Assembly: GCF_014287895.1 (NCBI RefSeq)
Contig: NZ_JACOPP010000005.1
Span: 124,001 to 188,000, forward strand
From: Lawsonibacter hominis
GTDB taxonomy: Bacteria > Bacillota > Clostridia > Oscillospirales > Oscillospiraceae
Direction of reading: 5' to 3'
Length of the DNA stretch: 64,000 nucleotides
A program made the translations under genes and the position numbers. This document shows positions 41,832-49,887 of this stretch, one piece after another. How positions within the stretch are numbered: position 1 is the stretch's first letter; every line of letters begins with the position of its first letter. The notes below the pieces were generated by a model that was not told the origin of the DNA, made no database searches, and was given only the letters and a program-made list of their open reading frames with translations.

Positions 41832-44015
41832 ATGGATGAATTGTCCTTCCTGCAGACGGCCCTGCCGGAGGATTGGGCGGCCTATCCCCGCGCCCTGATG
41901 GAGGCGTTGGCACAGCACGCCGCCCGCCTGCGGCGCACCGTGCCCTGGTGCGCCGCGCTGAGCGAGGAGGCGTATCAGCAATATGTCCTCTGTCCCCGGG
42001 TCAATGACGAGGATCTGTCCGACCACCGCGCCCTGTTCCATTCCCTGCTGTGGGAGCGGGTCAGGGGCCTGGACGAGGAGGAGGCGGTGCAGCAGGTCAA
42101 CTGCTGGTGCCAGGAGCACGCTTCTTACCAGGCACAGGACGGGCGGACCGCCTCTCCGCTGACCGTGTTCCGCTGCGGAAGCGGACGCTGCGGGGAGGAA
42201 TCGGCCTTTCTGGTGGCCGCGCTGCGCAGCGTGGGCCTGCCCGCCCGGCAGGTGTACGCCCCCCGCTGGTCCCACTGCGACGACAACCACGCCTGGGTAG
42301 AGGTGCTGTGCCATGGCCGCTGGCGTTTTCTGGGCGCCTGCGAGCCGGAGCCGGTGCTGGACCGGGGCTGGTTCAATACCGCCGCCTCCCGGGCCATGCT
42401 GGTGCACAGCCGCACCTTCGGCCCGGCGGAGGACACAAAGCTCCACGGCCCGGCGCTGGACCGGCAGGGGCAGGCGGTGCGGCATAATCAGACCGCCCGC
42501 TACGCCCCGGTGAAGACCTACACCTTCCGCACCCAGCCCGGTGCGAAGGTGTCCCTGGAGATCCTGAACGAGTCCCGCCTGATCCCCATCGCCCAACTGG
42601 AGGCGGATGCGGGCGGGCGCGTACAGGTGGAGCTGGGGATCGGGGACGTGCACGCCTCCGCCGTCCGGGACGGATGGTATGCCGAAACGCTCTGCCGCGG
42701 CGCGTCGGAGGACGGGGCCGTTCTGGCGCTGGCCCCGCCGGAGGACCCGGCGCAGGGCTGGACGGAATTTACCTTCCGCGCCCCAGCGCCCGTCCCTCCC
42801 GTCCCGCTGACCGGGGCGCAGAAGCAGGCGCGCGCCCGGGTCCGCGCCCGGGGCGACCGGCTGCGGCAGAAACGGCTGGCGGGTTTCTACGACCCGGAGC
42901 AGGCCGGGCGCTGTCCCGGCTGTGAAGACCTGCTGCGGGAGGCGCGGGGCAACTTTGCACAGATCCATGCCTTTCTGACCCGGGACGCCGACCCCCTGCG
43001 GGAGGCCCTGCTGCGGGCGCTGTCCGCCAAGGACCTGCGGGACGCCCCGGCGGAGCTGCTGGAGCATCATCTCCGCCGGGCGGCCCCCTGGGCCGGACGG
43101 TTTCCGCAGGAGGTCTACGTCAGCGCGCTGCTCAATCCACGGGTCGCCCTGGAACGGCTCACCGACTGGTCGATGCCCCTGCCCGGAGCGGTGGGCGCGG
43201 TGGCCCGCCTGCGCGGGCGCGGCGTGCCGTCCCGTCTGCGCCCGCGGGACGGCGTGGTGGAGATATGGCGGGAGGGGGCCTTTACGCCCTTCCGGGCGGA
43301 GCAGACCGGACAAGCCGTCTTCCTGCGCCGGGCCGGCGAAGAGCCGCTGTACCACCGGAACTGGTCGCTCTCCCGCTGGGCGGGAGACGGCTGGCAGGAC
43401 CTGCTGTTTTCCGACGGGGAGTGGCAGGGGGCGTTCCTGCCCGCGCAGCTGCCCGCGGGGCGGTATCGCATCCTGACGGCCCTGCGCCTGCCCTCCGGGG
43501 ACCAGTTTGCCGCCCGGCGGACGTTCTTACTGGCGCCGGGGGAAGAAAAAGAGATCGCTCTGTACCTGCGCGGCTGCGAGACGGCGGACCTGATCGCCCC
43601 GCGGGCGCTGCCCCTGGTGGACGGGCGGCCCCGGGCGGGGCGCTGCGCGCTGCTCTTCTGGCTGGAGGAGGGGGCGGAGCCCACCGAGCATCTGCTCAAC
43701 GAACTCACGGCAGCCGGGACCGCGCTGCGCGCCCTGCCGGCGGAGCCGGTGTTTTTCCTGCGCAGGCGCGGGGCGGAGCGTCAGCGTACGCTGCGCGCCC
43801 TTTTGGCGGGCTGGCCGGGGGCCCGGCTGGAGTACCCGGAGGACTGGGACGATCAGGTGGAGAGCCTGGCCCGCTGCCTGGACTGCGACCCGGAGCGTCC
43901 GCCGCTGACGGTGGTATGCACCCGGGACGGACGGGCGGCCTACGCCGCCAGCGGCTACCGGGTGGGGGAGGGGGATCTGCTGCGCCGCATCGCGGCCCTC
44001 CTGTGCGGGAGCTGA
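41832..44015 (+). CDS. Large transglutaminase-core protein with thioredoxin-like C-terminus
   Basis: 727 residues, no signal peptide. A transglutaminase-like (papain-fold) core lies at about 85-185: Cys 120 in GRCGEES, His 153 in DNHAWVEV and an acidic residue at Glu 171 (GACEPEP), where most relatives use Asp. Beyond it is a beta-rich middle region (about 215-310 and 430-560) and, from about 600, a segment resembling a thioredoxin fold (CALLFWLEEGAEPTEHLLNEL ... PLTVVCTRDGRAAYAASGY). It could be a cysteine protease or transamidase acting inside the cell. Substrate unknown. AAGGAG precedes the ATG. It is monocistronic with a strong terminator. Confidence 0.78.
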   Translation: MDELSFLQTALPEDWAAYPRALMEALAQHAARLRRTVPWCAALSEEAYQQYVLCPRVNDEDLSDHRALFHSLLWERVRGLDEEEAVQQVNCWCQEHASYQAQDGRTASPLTVFRCGSGRCGEESAFLVAALRSVGLPARQVYAPRWSHCDDNHAWVEVLCHGRWRFLGACEPEPVLDRGWFNTAASRAMLVHSRTFGPAEDTKLHGPALDRQGQAVRHNQTARYAPVKTYTFRTQPGAKVSLEILNESRLIPIAQLEADAGGRVQVELGIGDVHASAVRDGWYAETLCRGASEDGAVLALAPPEDPAQGWTEFTFRAPAPVPPVPLTGAQKQARARVRARGDRLRQKRLAGFYDPEQAGRCPGCEDLLREARGNFAQIHAFLTRDADPLREALLRALSAKDLRDAPAELLEHHLRRAAPWAGRFPQEVYVSALLNPRVALERLTDWSMPLPGAVGAVARLRGRGVPSRLRPRDGVVEIWREGAFTPFRAEQTGQAVFLRRAGEEPLYHRNWSLSRWAGDGWQDLLFSDGEWQGAFLPAQLPAGRYRILTALRLPSGDQFAARRTFLLAPGEEKEIALYLRGCETADLIAPRALPLVDGRPRAGRCALLFWLEEGAEPTEHLLNELTAAGTALRALPAEPVFFLRRRGAERQRTLRALLAGWPGARLEYPEDWDDQVESLARCLDCDPERPPLTVVCTRDGRAAYAASGYRVGEGDLLRRIAALLCGS

Positions 44016-44018
44016 GCG

Positions 44019-44053
44019 GAGGCGGCCCGGCGCATTTTGCGCCGGGCCGCCTC
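44019..44053. terminator. Bidirectional terminator between convergent genes
   Basis: Perfect 15-bp stem GAGGCGGCCCGGCGC with its complement at 44039-44053, ATTTT loop, between the transglutaminase-like gene and nth. Confidence 0.8.
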
Positions 44054-44076
44054 TGCTCTTGGATGTCTGGGACGGG

Positions 44077-44724
44077 CTATGGCGCCTCGGACTGCGTAAA
44101 GAAGTCGCACCAGGGCCGAAGGGTGCAGTTCGGACAGTCCGGTCTGCGGGCCATGCACACCGCCCGGCCGTGAAGCACCAGCCGGTGGCAGAAGTCGTTG
44201 GATTCCTCCGGCGGCAGGATGGCGCGCAGCTGTGTTTCCACCTTGGCGGGGTCCTTGGTGCCGTCGGTGAGGCCTAAGCGGCCGGAGATGCGGATACAGT
44301 GGGTGTCCGCCACCACCACGCCGGGGGCCTTGTGGATATCTCCCAGGACCAGATTGGCGGTCTTGCGCCCCACGCCGGGCAGCCTGAGCAGTTCTTCCAT
44401 GGTAGCGGGTACCCGGCCGCCGTACTGCTCCACCAGCATCCGGGCGGCGGCCACGATATCCCGCGCCTTGGCCCGGAAAAAGCCGGTGGAGTGGATGTAC
44501 GCCTCCACCTCGGACACGTCGGCGCCGGCCAGGTCTTCCAAGGTAGGGTAGCGGGCGAAGAGGGCGGGCGTGACCTGGTTCACCCGCTCGTCGGTACACT
44601 GGGCGGCCAGACGGGTGGAGAAGAGCAGCTCGTAGTCCTTGCGGTAGTCCAGAGAGCACAGAGCGTCGGGGTAAGCCGCCTTCAAAGCTTCCACGATGCG
44701 TAGCACATCCGCTTGTTTTTTCAT
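44077..44724 (-). CDS. nth: Endonuclease III
   Basis: 215 residues, a bifunctional DNA glycosylase/AP lyase removing oxidised pyrimidines. HhH motif LPGVGRKTANLVLGD with the catalytic Lys, the catalytic Asp in VVADTHCIRIS, and the [4Fe-4S] motif C-x6-C-x2-C-x5-C near the C-terminus. The ATG at 44724 has GAGGTG upstream. Single gene. Length is usual. Confidence 0.96.
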   Translation of the reverse strand: MKKQADVLRIVEALKAAYPDALCSLDYRKDYELLFSTRLAAQCTDERVNQVTPALFARYPTLEDLAGADVSEVEAYIHSTGFFRAKARDIVAAARMLVEQYGGRVPATMEELLRLPGVGRKTANLVLGDIHKAPGVVVADTHCIRISGRLGLTDGTKDPAKVETQLRAILPPEESNDFCHRLVLHGRAVCMARRPDCPNCTLRPWCDFFTQSEAP

Positions 44725-44795
44725 TCGGATCACCTCATTGGACAATATAGCACAGAATCCGCAAAAAAACGAGAGAGTTTTTCGAATGGTGACAA

Positions 44796-44824
44796 TTGTA
44801 TTTCAGAGGCGTATTTTGTATAAT
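44796..44824 (+). promoter_or_regulatory. Sigma-A promoter of glyA
   Basis: TTGTAT (44796-44801), 17-bp spacer, TATAAT (44819-44824). Confidence 0.78.
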
Positions 44825-44854
44825 ATACTAAGCTAACGCGTAACATTTGGAAAG

Positions 44855-46111
44855 GTGGCGACAGGGGAATTGGTCAACGATATCATGGACTTCATCGCAT
44901 CCCGCGATCCGGAGGTGGGCGCGGCCATCCGGGCCGAGTATGACCGCCAGCGGCGCAATATCGAGCTGATCGCGTCGGAGAACTTTGTCAGCGAGGCGGT
45001 GCTGGCCGCAGCGGGCACGGTGCTCACCAACAAGTATGCCGAGGGCTACCCCGGCAAGCGGTACTACGGCGGCTGCCAGTGCGTGGACGTGGTGGAAGAC
45101 CTGGCCCGCGACCGGGCCTGCAGGCTGTTCGGGGCCGACCATGCCAACGTGCAGCCCCATTGCGGCGCCAATGCCAACTACGCCGTCTATCAGGCCCTGT
45201 GCGAGCACGGGGACACCGTGCTGGGCATGGATCTGGCCAACGGCGGGCATCTGACCCACGGCTCCCCCGTGAACTTTTCCGGAAAGAACTACCATATCGT
45301 GGCCTACGGCGTCAACGATCAGGGCTATATCGACTATGACCAGGTGCGGGACCTGGCGAAGAAGCATAAGCCGAAAATGATCCTGGCCGGCGCCTCCGCC
45401 TATCCCCGCGTCATCGACTTTAAGACCTTTGCCGAGATCGCCCATGAAGTGGGCGCCTACCTGTTTGTGGATATGGCCCACATCGCCGGCCTGGTCGCCG
45501 CAGGGCTGCACCCCTCTCCCGTGCCCTATGCCGACGTGGTCTCCACCACCACCCACAAGACGCTCCGCGGTCCCCGGGGCGGCATGATCCTGTGCAAGGA
45601 AGCGCTGGCCAAGAAGATCGATTCCGCCATCTTCCCCGGCAGCCAGGGCGGTCCGCTGGAGCACATCATCGCCGCCAAGGCCGTGGCGCTGGGCGAGGCG
45701 ATGAAGCCGGAGTTCAAGCGCTATCAGGAGCAGATCGTGAAGAACGCCGCCGCCCTGGCCCAGGCCCTGATGCAGGAGGGCTTCGATCTGGTCTCCGGCG
45801 GGACCGACAACCACCTGATGCTGGTGGATCTGCGTCCGGCCCATCTGACCGGCAAGGAGATGGAGAAGCGTCTGGACGAGGTGAACATCACCGTCAACAA
45901 AAACGCCATTCCCAACGACCCGGAGAAGCCCTTTGTCACCAGCGGCATCCGGGTGGGCACGCCTGCCGCCACCACCCGCGGCTTCCGGGAGGAAGACATG
46001 AAGGTGATCGCCCGGCTCATGTGGCAGACCGCCACCGCGTTTGAGACCCAGGCCGGCGAGATCCGCGCCCAGGTGGCCCAGCTCACCGGGAAATATCCCC
46101 TTTACAACTGA
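44855..46111 (+). CDS. glyA: Serine hydroxymethyltransferase
   Basis: A PLP enzyme of 418 residues if started at GTG 44855, converting serine plus tetrahydrofolate to glycine and methylene-THF. IELIASENFVSEAVLAAAGTVLTNKYAEGYPGKRYYGG, the cofactor motif VDMAHIAGLVAAGLHPSP and the PLP Lys in VSTTTHKTLRGPRGG are typical. The start is uncertain: GTG 44855 has a poorly spaced ribosome site, whereas TTG 44870 is 11 nt after AAAGGTGG and ATG 44885 is also in frame. All keep the core. It has its own promoter and terminator. Confidence 0.96.
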   Translation: MATGELVNDIMDFIASRDPEVGAAIRAEYDRQRRNIELIASENFVSEAVLAAAGTVLTNKYAEGYPGKRYYGGCQCVDVVEDLARDRACRLFGADHANVQPHCGANANYAVYQALCEHGDTVLGMDLANGGHLTHGSPVNFSGKNYHIVAYGVNDQGYIDYDQVRDLAKKHKPKMILAGASAYPRVIDFKTFAEIAHEVGAYLFVDMAHIAGLVAAGLHPSPVPYADVVSTTTHKTLRGPRGGMILCKEALAKKIDSAIFPGSQGGPLEHIIAAKAVALGEAMKPEFKRYQEQIVKNAAALAQALMQEGFDLVSGGTDNHLMLVDLRPAHLTGKEMEKRLDEVNITVNKNAIPNDPEKPFVTSGIRVGTPAATTRGFREEDMKVIARLMWQTATAFETQAGEIRAQVAQLTGKYPLYN

Positions 46112-46118
46112 CCGGCTG

Positions 46119-46155
46119 AGCCGCCCCGCCGTCTGCGGCGGGGCGGCTTTCTTGG
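46119..46155 (+). terminator. Terminator of glyA
   Basis: Stem GCCGCCCCGCCG / CGGCGGGGCGGC followed by TTTCTT. Confidence 0.85.
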
Positions 46156-46171
46156 TTTTGGAGAGACGAAC

Positions 46172-46738
46172 ATGGAAATTCGCTTTGCCGGGGCGGCGGA
46201 TGCCCAGGACCTGCTGGGACTTTACGGGCAGTATATCGATACCCCCATCACATTTGAATGCGCCCTGCCCTCCCGGGCGGAGTTTGCCCGGCGGATCGAG
46301 GGCATTGGCCGGGCATACCCCTATCTGCTCTGCCGGGAAGGGGAGCGGACCGTAGGCTACGCCTACGCCCACCGGCAGATGGAGCGGGAGGCCTACCAGT
46401 GGAACGCGGAGCTTTCGGTCTATCTGGACCGGGCGTTTACGTCCCGGGGACTGGGCGGGCGGCTCTACCGCGTTCTGATGGAACTGCTGCGGCTTCAGGG
46501 CGTGCGGACGGCCTACGGCTGCGTGACCCTGCCCAATGAAAAAAGCGAGGGCCTCCACCGGGCTCTGGGGTTCCGGCAGCTGGGCGTTTACCGGAATACC
46601 GGCTATAAATGCGGCGCCTGGCACGACGTGGCCTGGTTCGAGAAAGCCCTCGGGCCCTACGGCGGCGCCCCGGAGCCGGTCCGGCCCTTTCCCGCTGTGC
46701 CGGAGGAGGCGGTACGGGCGGTGCTGGCGGCCTTTTGA
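46172..46738 (+). CDS. GNAT N-acetyltransferase, phosphinothricin-type
   Basis: 188 residues, acetyl-CoA-dependent. The fold is marked by the RFAGAADAQDLLGLYGQYI start, a CoA loop SRGLGGRLY, and the tail NEKSEGLHRALGFRQLGVYRNTGYKCGAWHDVAWFEK that characterises the PAT/Bar-like subgroup. Members acetylate phosphinothricin, methionine sulfone or sulfoximine; the native substrate here is unknown. The ribosome site GGAGAGACG lies before the ATG. It lies downstream of the glyA terminator, so expression may be low or from read-through. Confidence 0.88.
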   Translation: MEIRFAGAADAQDLLGLYGQYIDTPITFECALPSRAEFARRIEGIGRAYPYLLCREGERTVGYAYAHRQMEREAYQWNAELSVYLDRAFTSRGLGGRLYRVLMELLRLQGVRTAYGCVTLPNEKSEGLHRALGFRQLGVYRNTGYKCGAWHDVAWFEKALGPYGGAPEPVRPFPAVPEEAVRAVLAAF

Positions 46739-46800
46739 GGGCAGCGCCGCGGGCGGGCTTATCTCTTTTCCCTTAATTGTGCATTTAGAGTACCCTTGGT

Positions 46801-46841
46801 CAAAATAGCAGGGGCAGCCTCAAAAATGAGGCTGCCCCTGC
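46801..46841 (-). terminator. Terminator of the small membrane protein gene
   Basis: Perfect 15-bp stem GCAGGGGCAGCCTCA (46808-46822) with its complement at 46827-46841, then ATTTTG on the minus strand. Confidence 0.85.
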
Positions 46842-46851
46842 AAATCCAGAT

Positions 46852-47007
46852 TTACCTTTTATTACTTCCGATCCAATAGCAGCCTGTGCCGATTACGGTT
46901 CCCAAAAACCTTATCTCACGGCTTGGCACTCCGATACACAACGACAAAAAGTAAATTACCGCAAATACAGCGACGGAAATAAGCGCTCTTTTAATGGTAT
47001 CGTTCAT
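46852..47007 (-). CDS. 51-residue predicted membrane protein
   Basis: A short gene found by reading the minus strand: MNDTIKRALISVAVFAVIYF, then LSLCIGVPSREIRFLGTVIG and TGCYWIGSNKR. Residues 8-25 form a clear membrane helix and 35-47 a weaker hydrophobic stretch, with basic residues at both ends. GAGGGGG lies 8 nt before the ATG and a strong terminator follows the stop, so it looks like a true single-gene unit. No family recognised. Its size suggests a regulator or accessory of a larger membrane complex, without evidence for which. Confidence 0.68.
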   Translation of the reverse strand: MNDTIKRALISVAVFAVIYFLSLCIGVPSREIRFLGTVIGTGCYWIGSNKR

Positions 47008-47155
47008 TTTCTGTTCCCCCTCAGATCCTGATTTATCACGCTTTTATACATATGTGTATGTTATCATACAGGTAAATGTTTTTCAATGTGTCGTGAAATC
47101 GCCCGAGATCTGGCCCGCGCGCAAATCGAGGAAAAGGGAGGCGGGCTTTGCAAGC

Positions 47156-47184
47156 TTGACGAAGGCCGCCGGGCGTGTTATTTT
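47156..47184 (+). promoter_or_regulatory. Sigma-A promoter of the SLH gene
   Basis: TTGACG (47156-47161), 17-bp spacer, TATTTT (47179-47184). Confidence 0.6.
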
Positions 47185-47211
47185 AAGAGTAAAAACAAGG
47201 AGTGGACGCCT

Positions 47212-47985
47212 GTGAAACGTATTTTGGCCCTGCTGATGACAATTGCAATAACGGTGGGCGCGCTGCCGCCCGCCATGGCCGCCTCCAGCAGTGCTGCCGA
47301 CGGAAGCGCGGTGGTGCTGCCGGAGGACGTGCCCTCGCCCTGGGCGATTGAAGAGGTCACCCAGGCCATCGTGCTCGGCATGGTCCCTTCCAACCTGCAA
47401 AGCCGCTGGCGGCATTCGGTCACCCGCATTGAGTTTGCCCAGATGGTGGTTCACTTCCTGGCGTTCCAGTACGGCTATGACGACGACGGCTCCTTCCTGG
47501 GGGTGTACTGCTCCAGCGCGCTGGACCGGGACGGGATGCCCTTCGGCAATTCCAGCAGTTGGTGGAACCAGTTCTGCGGTCAGCTGGAGACCTTCCGCGA
47601 TCTGGCCAAGCCCGAGGACCGGGGCTACGGCAACGCGGCCTACGCCCTGGGGATCGTCAACGGCCGCGGCGCCGGCACCTTTGACCCCAACGGCCTGATT
47701 ACCCGGCAGGAGGCCGCCGCAATGCTCATGCGCTGCTACCGGCGCTATGGCGGCGCTTATGACGCGGCGGACCCCTCCGCGGCCCTGACCGACTGGAACA
47801 GCGTGGCCGACTGGGCGCAGGCGGACGTGGCCGCCGTGCTGGAGCTGGGCGTGATGAACGGCACGTCGGAGACCACGTTTGGAGCCCTGGGCACCTATAC
47901 CCGGGAACAGGCAGTGGTCACGCTGCTGCGCCTGTACGCCAACGGCCCGGTAAGCCGCAGCAACCAGAATCTGCCCGCCATGTGA
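47212..47985 (+). CDS. Secreted SLH-domain protein
   Basis: 257 residues. Signal peptide MKRILALLMTIAITVGALPPAMA, then SLH-type repeats: about 45-80 (WAIEEVTQAIVLGMVPSN ... SVTRIEFAQMVVHFL), 140-190 (AYALGIVNGRGAGTFDPNGLITRQEAAAMLMRCYRRYG) and 205-245 (WAQADVAAVLELGVMNGTSETTFGALGTYTREQAVVTLLRLY). Such repeats bind pyruvylated wall polymers, so this is a surface protein with little beyond the anchor. GTG at 47212 has AAGGAG 9 nt upstream. Confidence 0.88.
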   Translation: MKRILALLMTIAITVGALPPAMAASSSAADGSAVVLPEDVPSPWAIEEVTQAIVLGMVPSNLQSRWRHSVTRIEFAQMVVHFLAFQYGYDDDGSFLGVYCSSALDRDGMPFGNSSSWWNQFCGQLETFRDLAKPEDRGYGNAAYALGIVNGRGAGTFDPNGLITRQEAAAMLMRCYRRYGGAYDAADPSAALTDWNSVADWAQADVAAVLELGVMNGTSETTFGALGTYTREQAVVTLLRLYANGPVSRSNQNLPAM

Positions 47986-47989
47986 CCCC

Positions 47990-48018
47990 TTTACGGATAA
48001 TCGAACATGTGTTAGAAT
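47990..48018 (+). promoter_or_regulatory. rarA promoter with LexA (SOS)-like box
   Basis: TTTACG (47990-47995), 17-bp spacer, TAGAAT (48013-48018). CGAACATGTGTTAG (48002-48015), between the two elements, matches the Firmicute LexA box CGAAC-N4-GTTCG with a perfect left half and 4 of 5 bases in the right half. Confidence 0.5.
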
Positions 48019-48046
48019 GGAGGAGAATTCGGTTCTCCTCCATTCT
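48014..48046 (+). other. Perfect 14-bp hairpin in the rarA leader
   Basis: AGAATGGAGGAGAA and its complement around a TTCGG loop, with no T-run after it. It lies just after the -10, and its GGAGGAG is sequestered in the stem; it could stabilise or regulate the rarA mRNA. Confidence 0.6.
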
Positions 48047-48069
48047 GCAGTAATAAGGGAGGCTTTTCC

Positions 48070-49350
48070 ATGCCATACCGGCCCTTAGCGGACGAAATAC
48101 GGCCCCAGACGTTGGACGAGGTGGTGGGACAGCGCCACATCCTGGGGAAAGACGGCCTGCTGCGCCGTATCATCGACAGCGGCAGTATTCCGAACCTGAT
48201 CTTTTACGGCCCCTCCGGCACGGGGAAGACCACCGTGGCCAATATCATCGCCAAGCGTACCAACCGCCCCCTGCACCGGCTCAACGCGACCACCGCCTCC
48301 ATCTCGGATATCAAGGACATCATCGGGGACATCGGCACCATGCTGGCCCCCGACGGGGTGCTGCTCTATCTGGACGAGATCCAGTATTTCAACAAGAAGC
48401 AGCAGCAGTCCCTGCTGGAATTCATGGAGAACGGGAAGATCACCCTCATCGCGTCCACCACGGAAAATCCCTATTTCTATGTCTATAACGCGGTGCTCTC
48501 CCGCGCCTCTGTGTTCGAATTCAAGCCCCTGGAATCCGCCGATGTGCTGCCCGCCGTGGAACGGGGCGTCCGGCTGATGGGGGCGCGGCTGGGGGCGGAG
48601 GCGCTCTGTGAGGACGGGGTGCAGCAGCACATCGCCTCCGCCTGCGGCGGGGACGTGCGCAAGGCCATGAACGCGGTGGAGCTGCTGCTGAACTCCGCCC
48701 GGCGGGAAGGGGACCGGCTTCTGGTGACCCTGGAGGACGCCCGCATGGCGGCCCAGCGCTCCGCCATGCGGTATGACCGGGCGGGAGACGACCATTATGA
48801 TATCCTCTCCGCCCTGCAAAAGTCCATCCGCGGCTCTGACCCGGACGCGGCCTGCCATTATCTGGCCCGGCTGCTGGAGGCGGGAGACCTGATCTCCGCC
48901 TGCCGGCGGCTGATGGTCATCGCCTGTGAGGATGTGGGCCTGGCGTATCCCCAGATCATCCCCATCGTCAAGGCCTGTGTGGATGCGGCCAATCTGCTGG
49001 GCCTGCCCGAAGCCCGGATCCCGCTGGGAGACGCGGCGGTGCTCATGGCCACCGCGCCCAAATCCAATTCCGCCCACATCGCCCTGGACCATGCCATGGC
49101 CGACGTGCGCGCGGGCAAGACCGGGGACTACCCCCGGCACCTTCAGAACAGGCACGCCGACTCGGCGGGGCAGGAGCGGGAGCAGGGCTATCGGTACCCC
49201 CATGATTTTCCGGGCCACTGGGTCAGCCAGCAGTATCTGCCCGACGCGCTGGCGGGCAAACGGTACTACGAGTACGGAGATAATAAGACCGAGCAGGCCG
49301 CCCGGCGGTATTGGGAGGAGATCAAGGGCCGGGAAGGCGGCGGGACGTGA
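48070..49350 (+). CDS. rarA: Replication-associated recombination protein RarA (MgsA)
   Basis: A 426-residue AAA+ clamp-loader-like ATPase acting at stalled replication forks. Walker A GPSGTGKTT, Walker B LLYLDEIQ, sensor 1 ASTTENP, then the tetramerisation domain (DDHYDILSALQKSIRGSDPDAACHYLARLLEAGD) and the C-terminal PRHLQNRH/GYRYPHDF block. The promoter carries a LexA-like box, so DNA damage may induce it. Its stop overlaps the start of the DUF3795 gene (GTGA). Confidence 0.95.
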   Translation: MPYRPLADEIRPQTLDEVVGQRHILGKDGLLRRIIDSGSIPNLIFYGPSGTGKTTVANIIAKRTNRPLHRLNATTASISDIKDIIGDIGTMLAPDGVLLYLDEIQYFNKKQQQSLLEFMENGKITLIASTTENPYFYVYNAVLSRASVFEFKPLESADVLPAVERGVRLMGARLGAEALCEDGVQQHIASACGGDVRKAMNAVELLLNSARREGDRLLVTLEDARMAAQRSAMRYDRAGDDHYDILSALQKSIRGSDPDAACHYLARLLEAGDLISACRRLMVIACEDVGLAYPQIIPIVKACVDAANLLGLPEARIPLGDAAVLMATAPKSNSAHIALDHAMADVRAGKTGDYPRHLQNRHADSAGQEREQGYRYPHDFPGHWVSQQYLPDALAGKRYYEYGDNKTEQAARRYWEEIKGREGGGT

Positions 49351-49733
49351 AGCGCGCGCTGGGCTTTGGCTACTGCGGCTTGGCCTGCTGCCTGTGCAGC
49401 GAGCAGGAGGGGTGCCCCGGCTGCCGCAGCGGGGGCTGTCCGGACAAGGCGTGGTGCAAAAGCTTCCAGTGCGGCCTGGCGCGGGGGCATGCGGGCTGTT
49501 GGGAATGCCCGGAGTTTCCCTGCCCGGGCGAAATTCGGGAGAAAACGCGCGTGCGGGCCTTTGTGGAATTCCTCCGGCGGCATGGAGAGACGGCCCTGCT
49601 GGACTGCCTGGAGCGTAACGAACGGGCGGGGCTGGTCTACCACTATCCCGGTCGTCTGACCGGCGATTACGACGTGCCGGAGACCGTGGAGGAGATCCTG
49701 GAATTGATCGAACGGGGCGCCGGCAATCCGTAG
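49347..49733 (+). CDS. Cys-rich DUF3795-type protein
   Basis: 128 residues with a dense Cys pattern at the N-terminus: FGYCGLACCLCSEQEGCPGC, RSGGCPDKAWCKSFQC, then a CWECPEFPCPG motif. The CGLxCxxC start and CxxCxxFPC are the mark of DUF3795, thought to bind Zn or Fe-S. The C-terminal half is helical. It starts with GTG at 49347, overlapping the rarA stop by 4 nt, so it is translationally coupled. Function unknown. Confidence 0.75.
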   Translation: MKRALGFGYCGLACCLCSEQEGCPGCRSGGCPDKAWCKSFQCGLARGHAGCWECPEFPCPGEIREKTRVRAFVEFLRRHGETALLDCLERNERAGLVYHYPGRLTGDYDVPETVEEILELIERGAGNP

Positions 49734-49776
49734 GAGGTGCGCCGCATGCGTCCGGGTGCGGCGGCCGGATCCAAGA

Positions 49777-49817
49777 ATACCCGTAGGGGCGGGGGCTTCC
49801 CCCGCTCCTACGGGTAT
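49777..49817. terminator. Long hairpin after the rarA operon
   Basis: Near-perfect 18-bp stem (ATACCCGTAGG and complement, plus inner GGGGCGGGGG / CCCCCGCTCC) between convergent genes; no T-run. It may be a repeated palindromic unit rather than a plain terminator. Confidence 0.55.
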
Positions 49818-49887
49818 CTGCATTTGGCGCGGCAGGCTGTGGGCGACCCTGTCCCTGCCTGCGCGCAGGGCCCGGATCGGGGCCGGC

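Noticed and set aside
44855..44884. Extended N-terminus of glyA as certain
   Set aside because: Three starts (44855, 44870, 44885) compete; none can be proved from the sequence, so the longest was kept with a warning.
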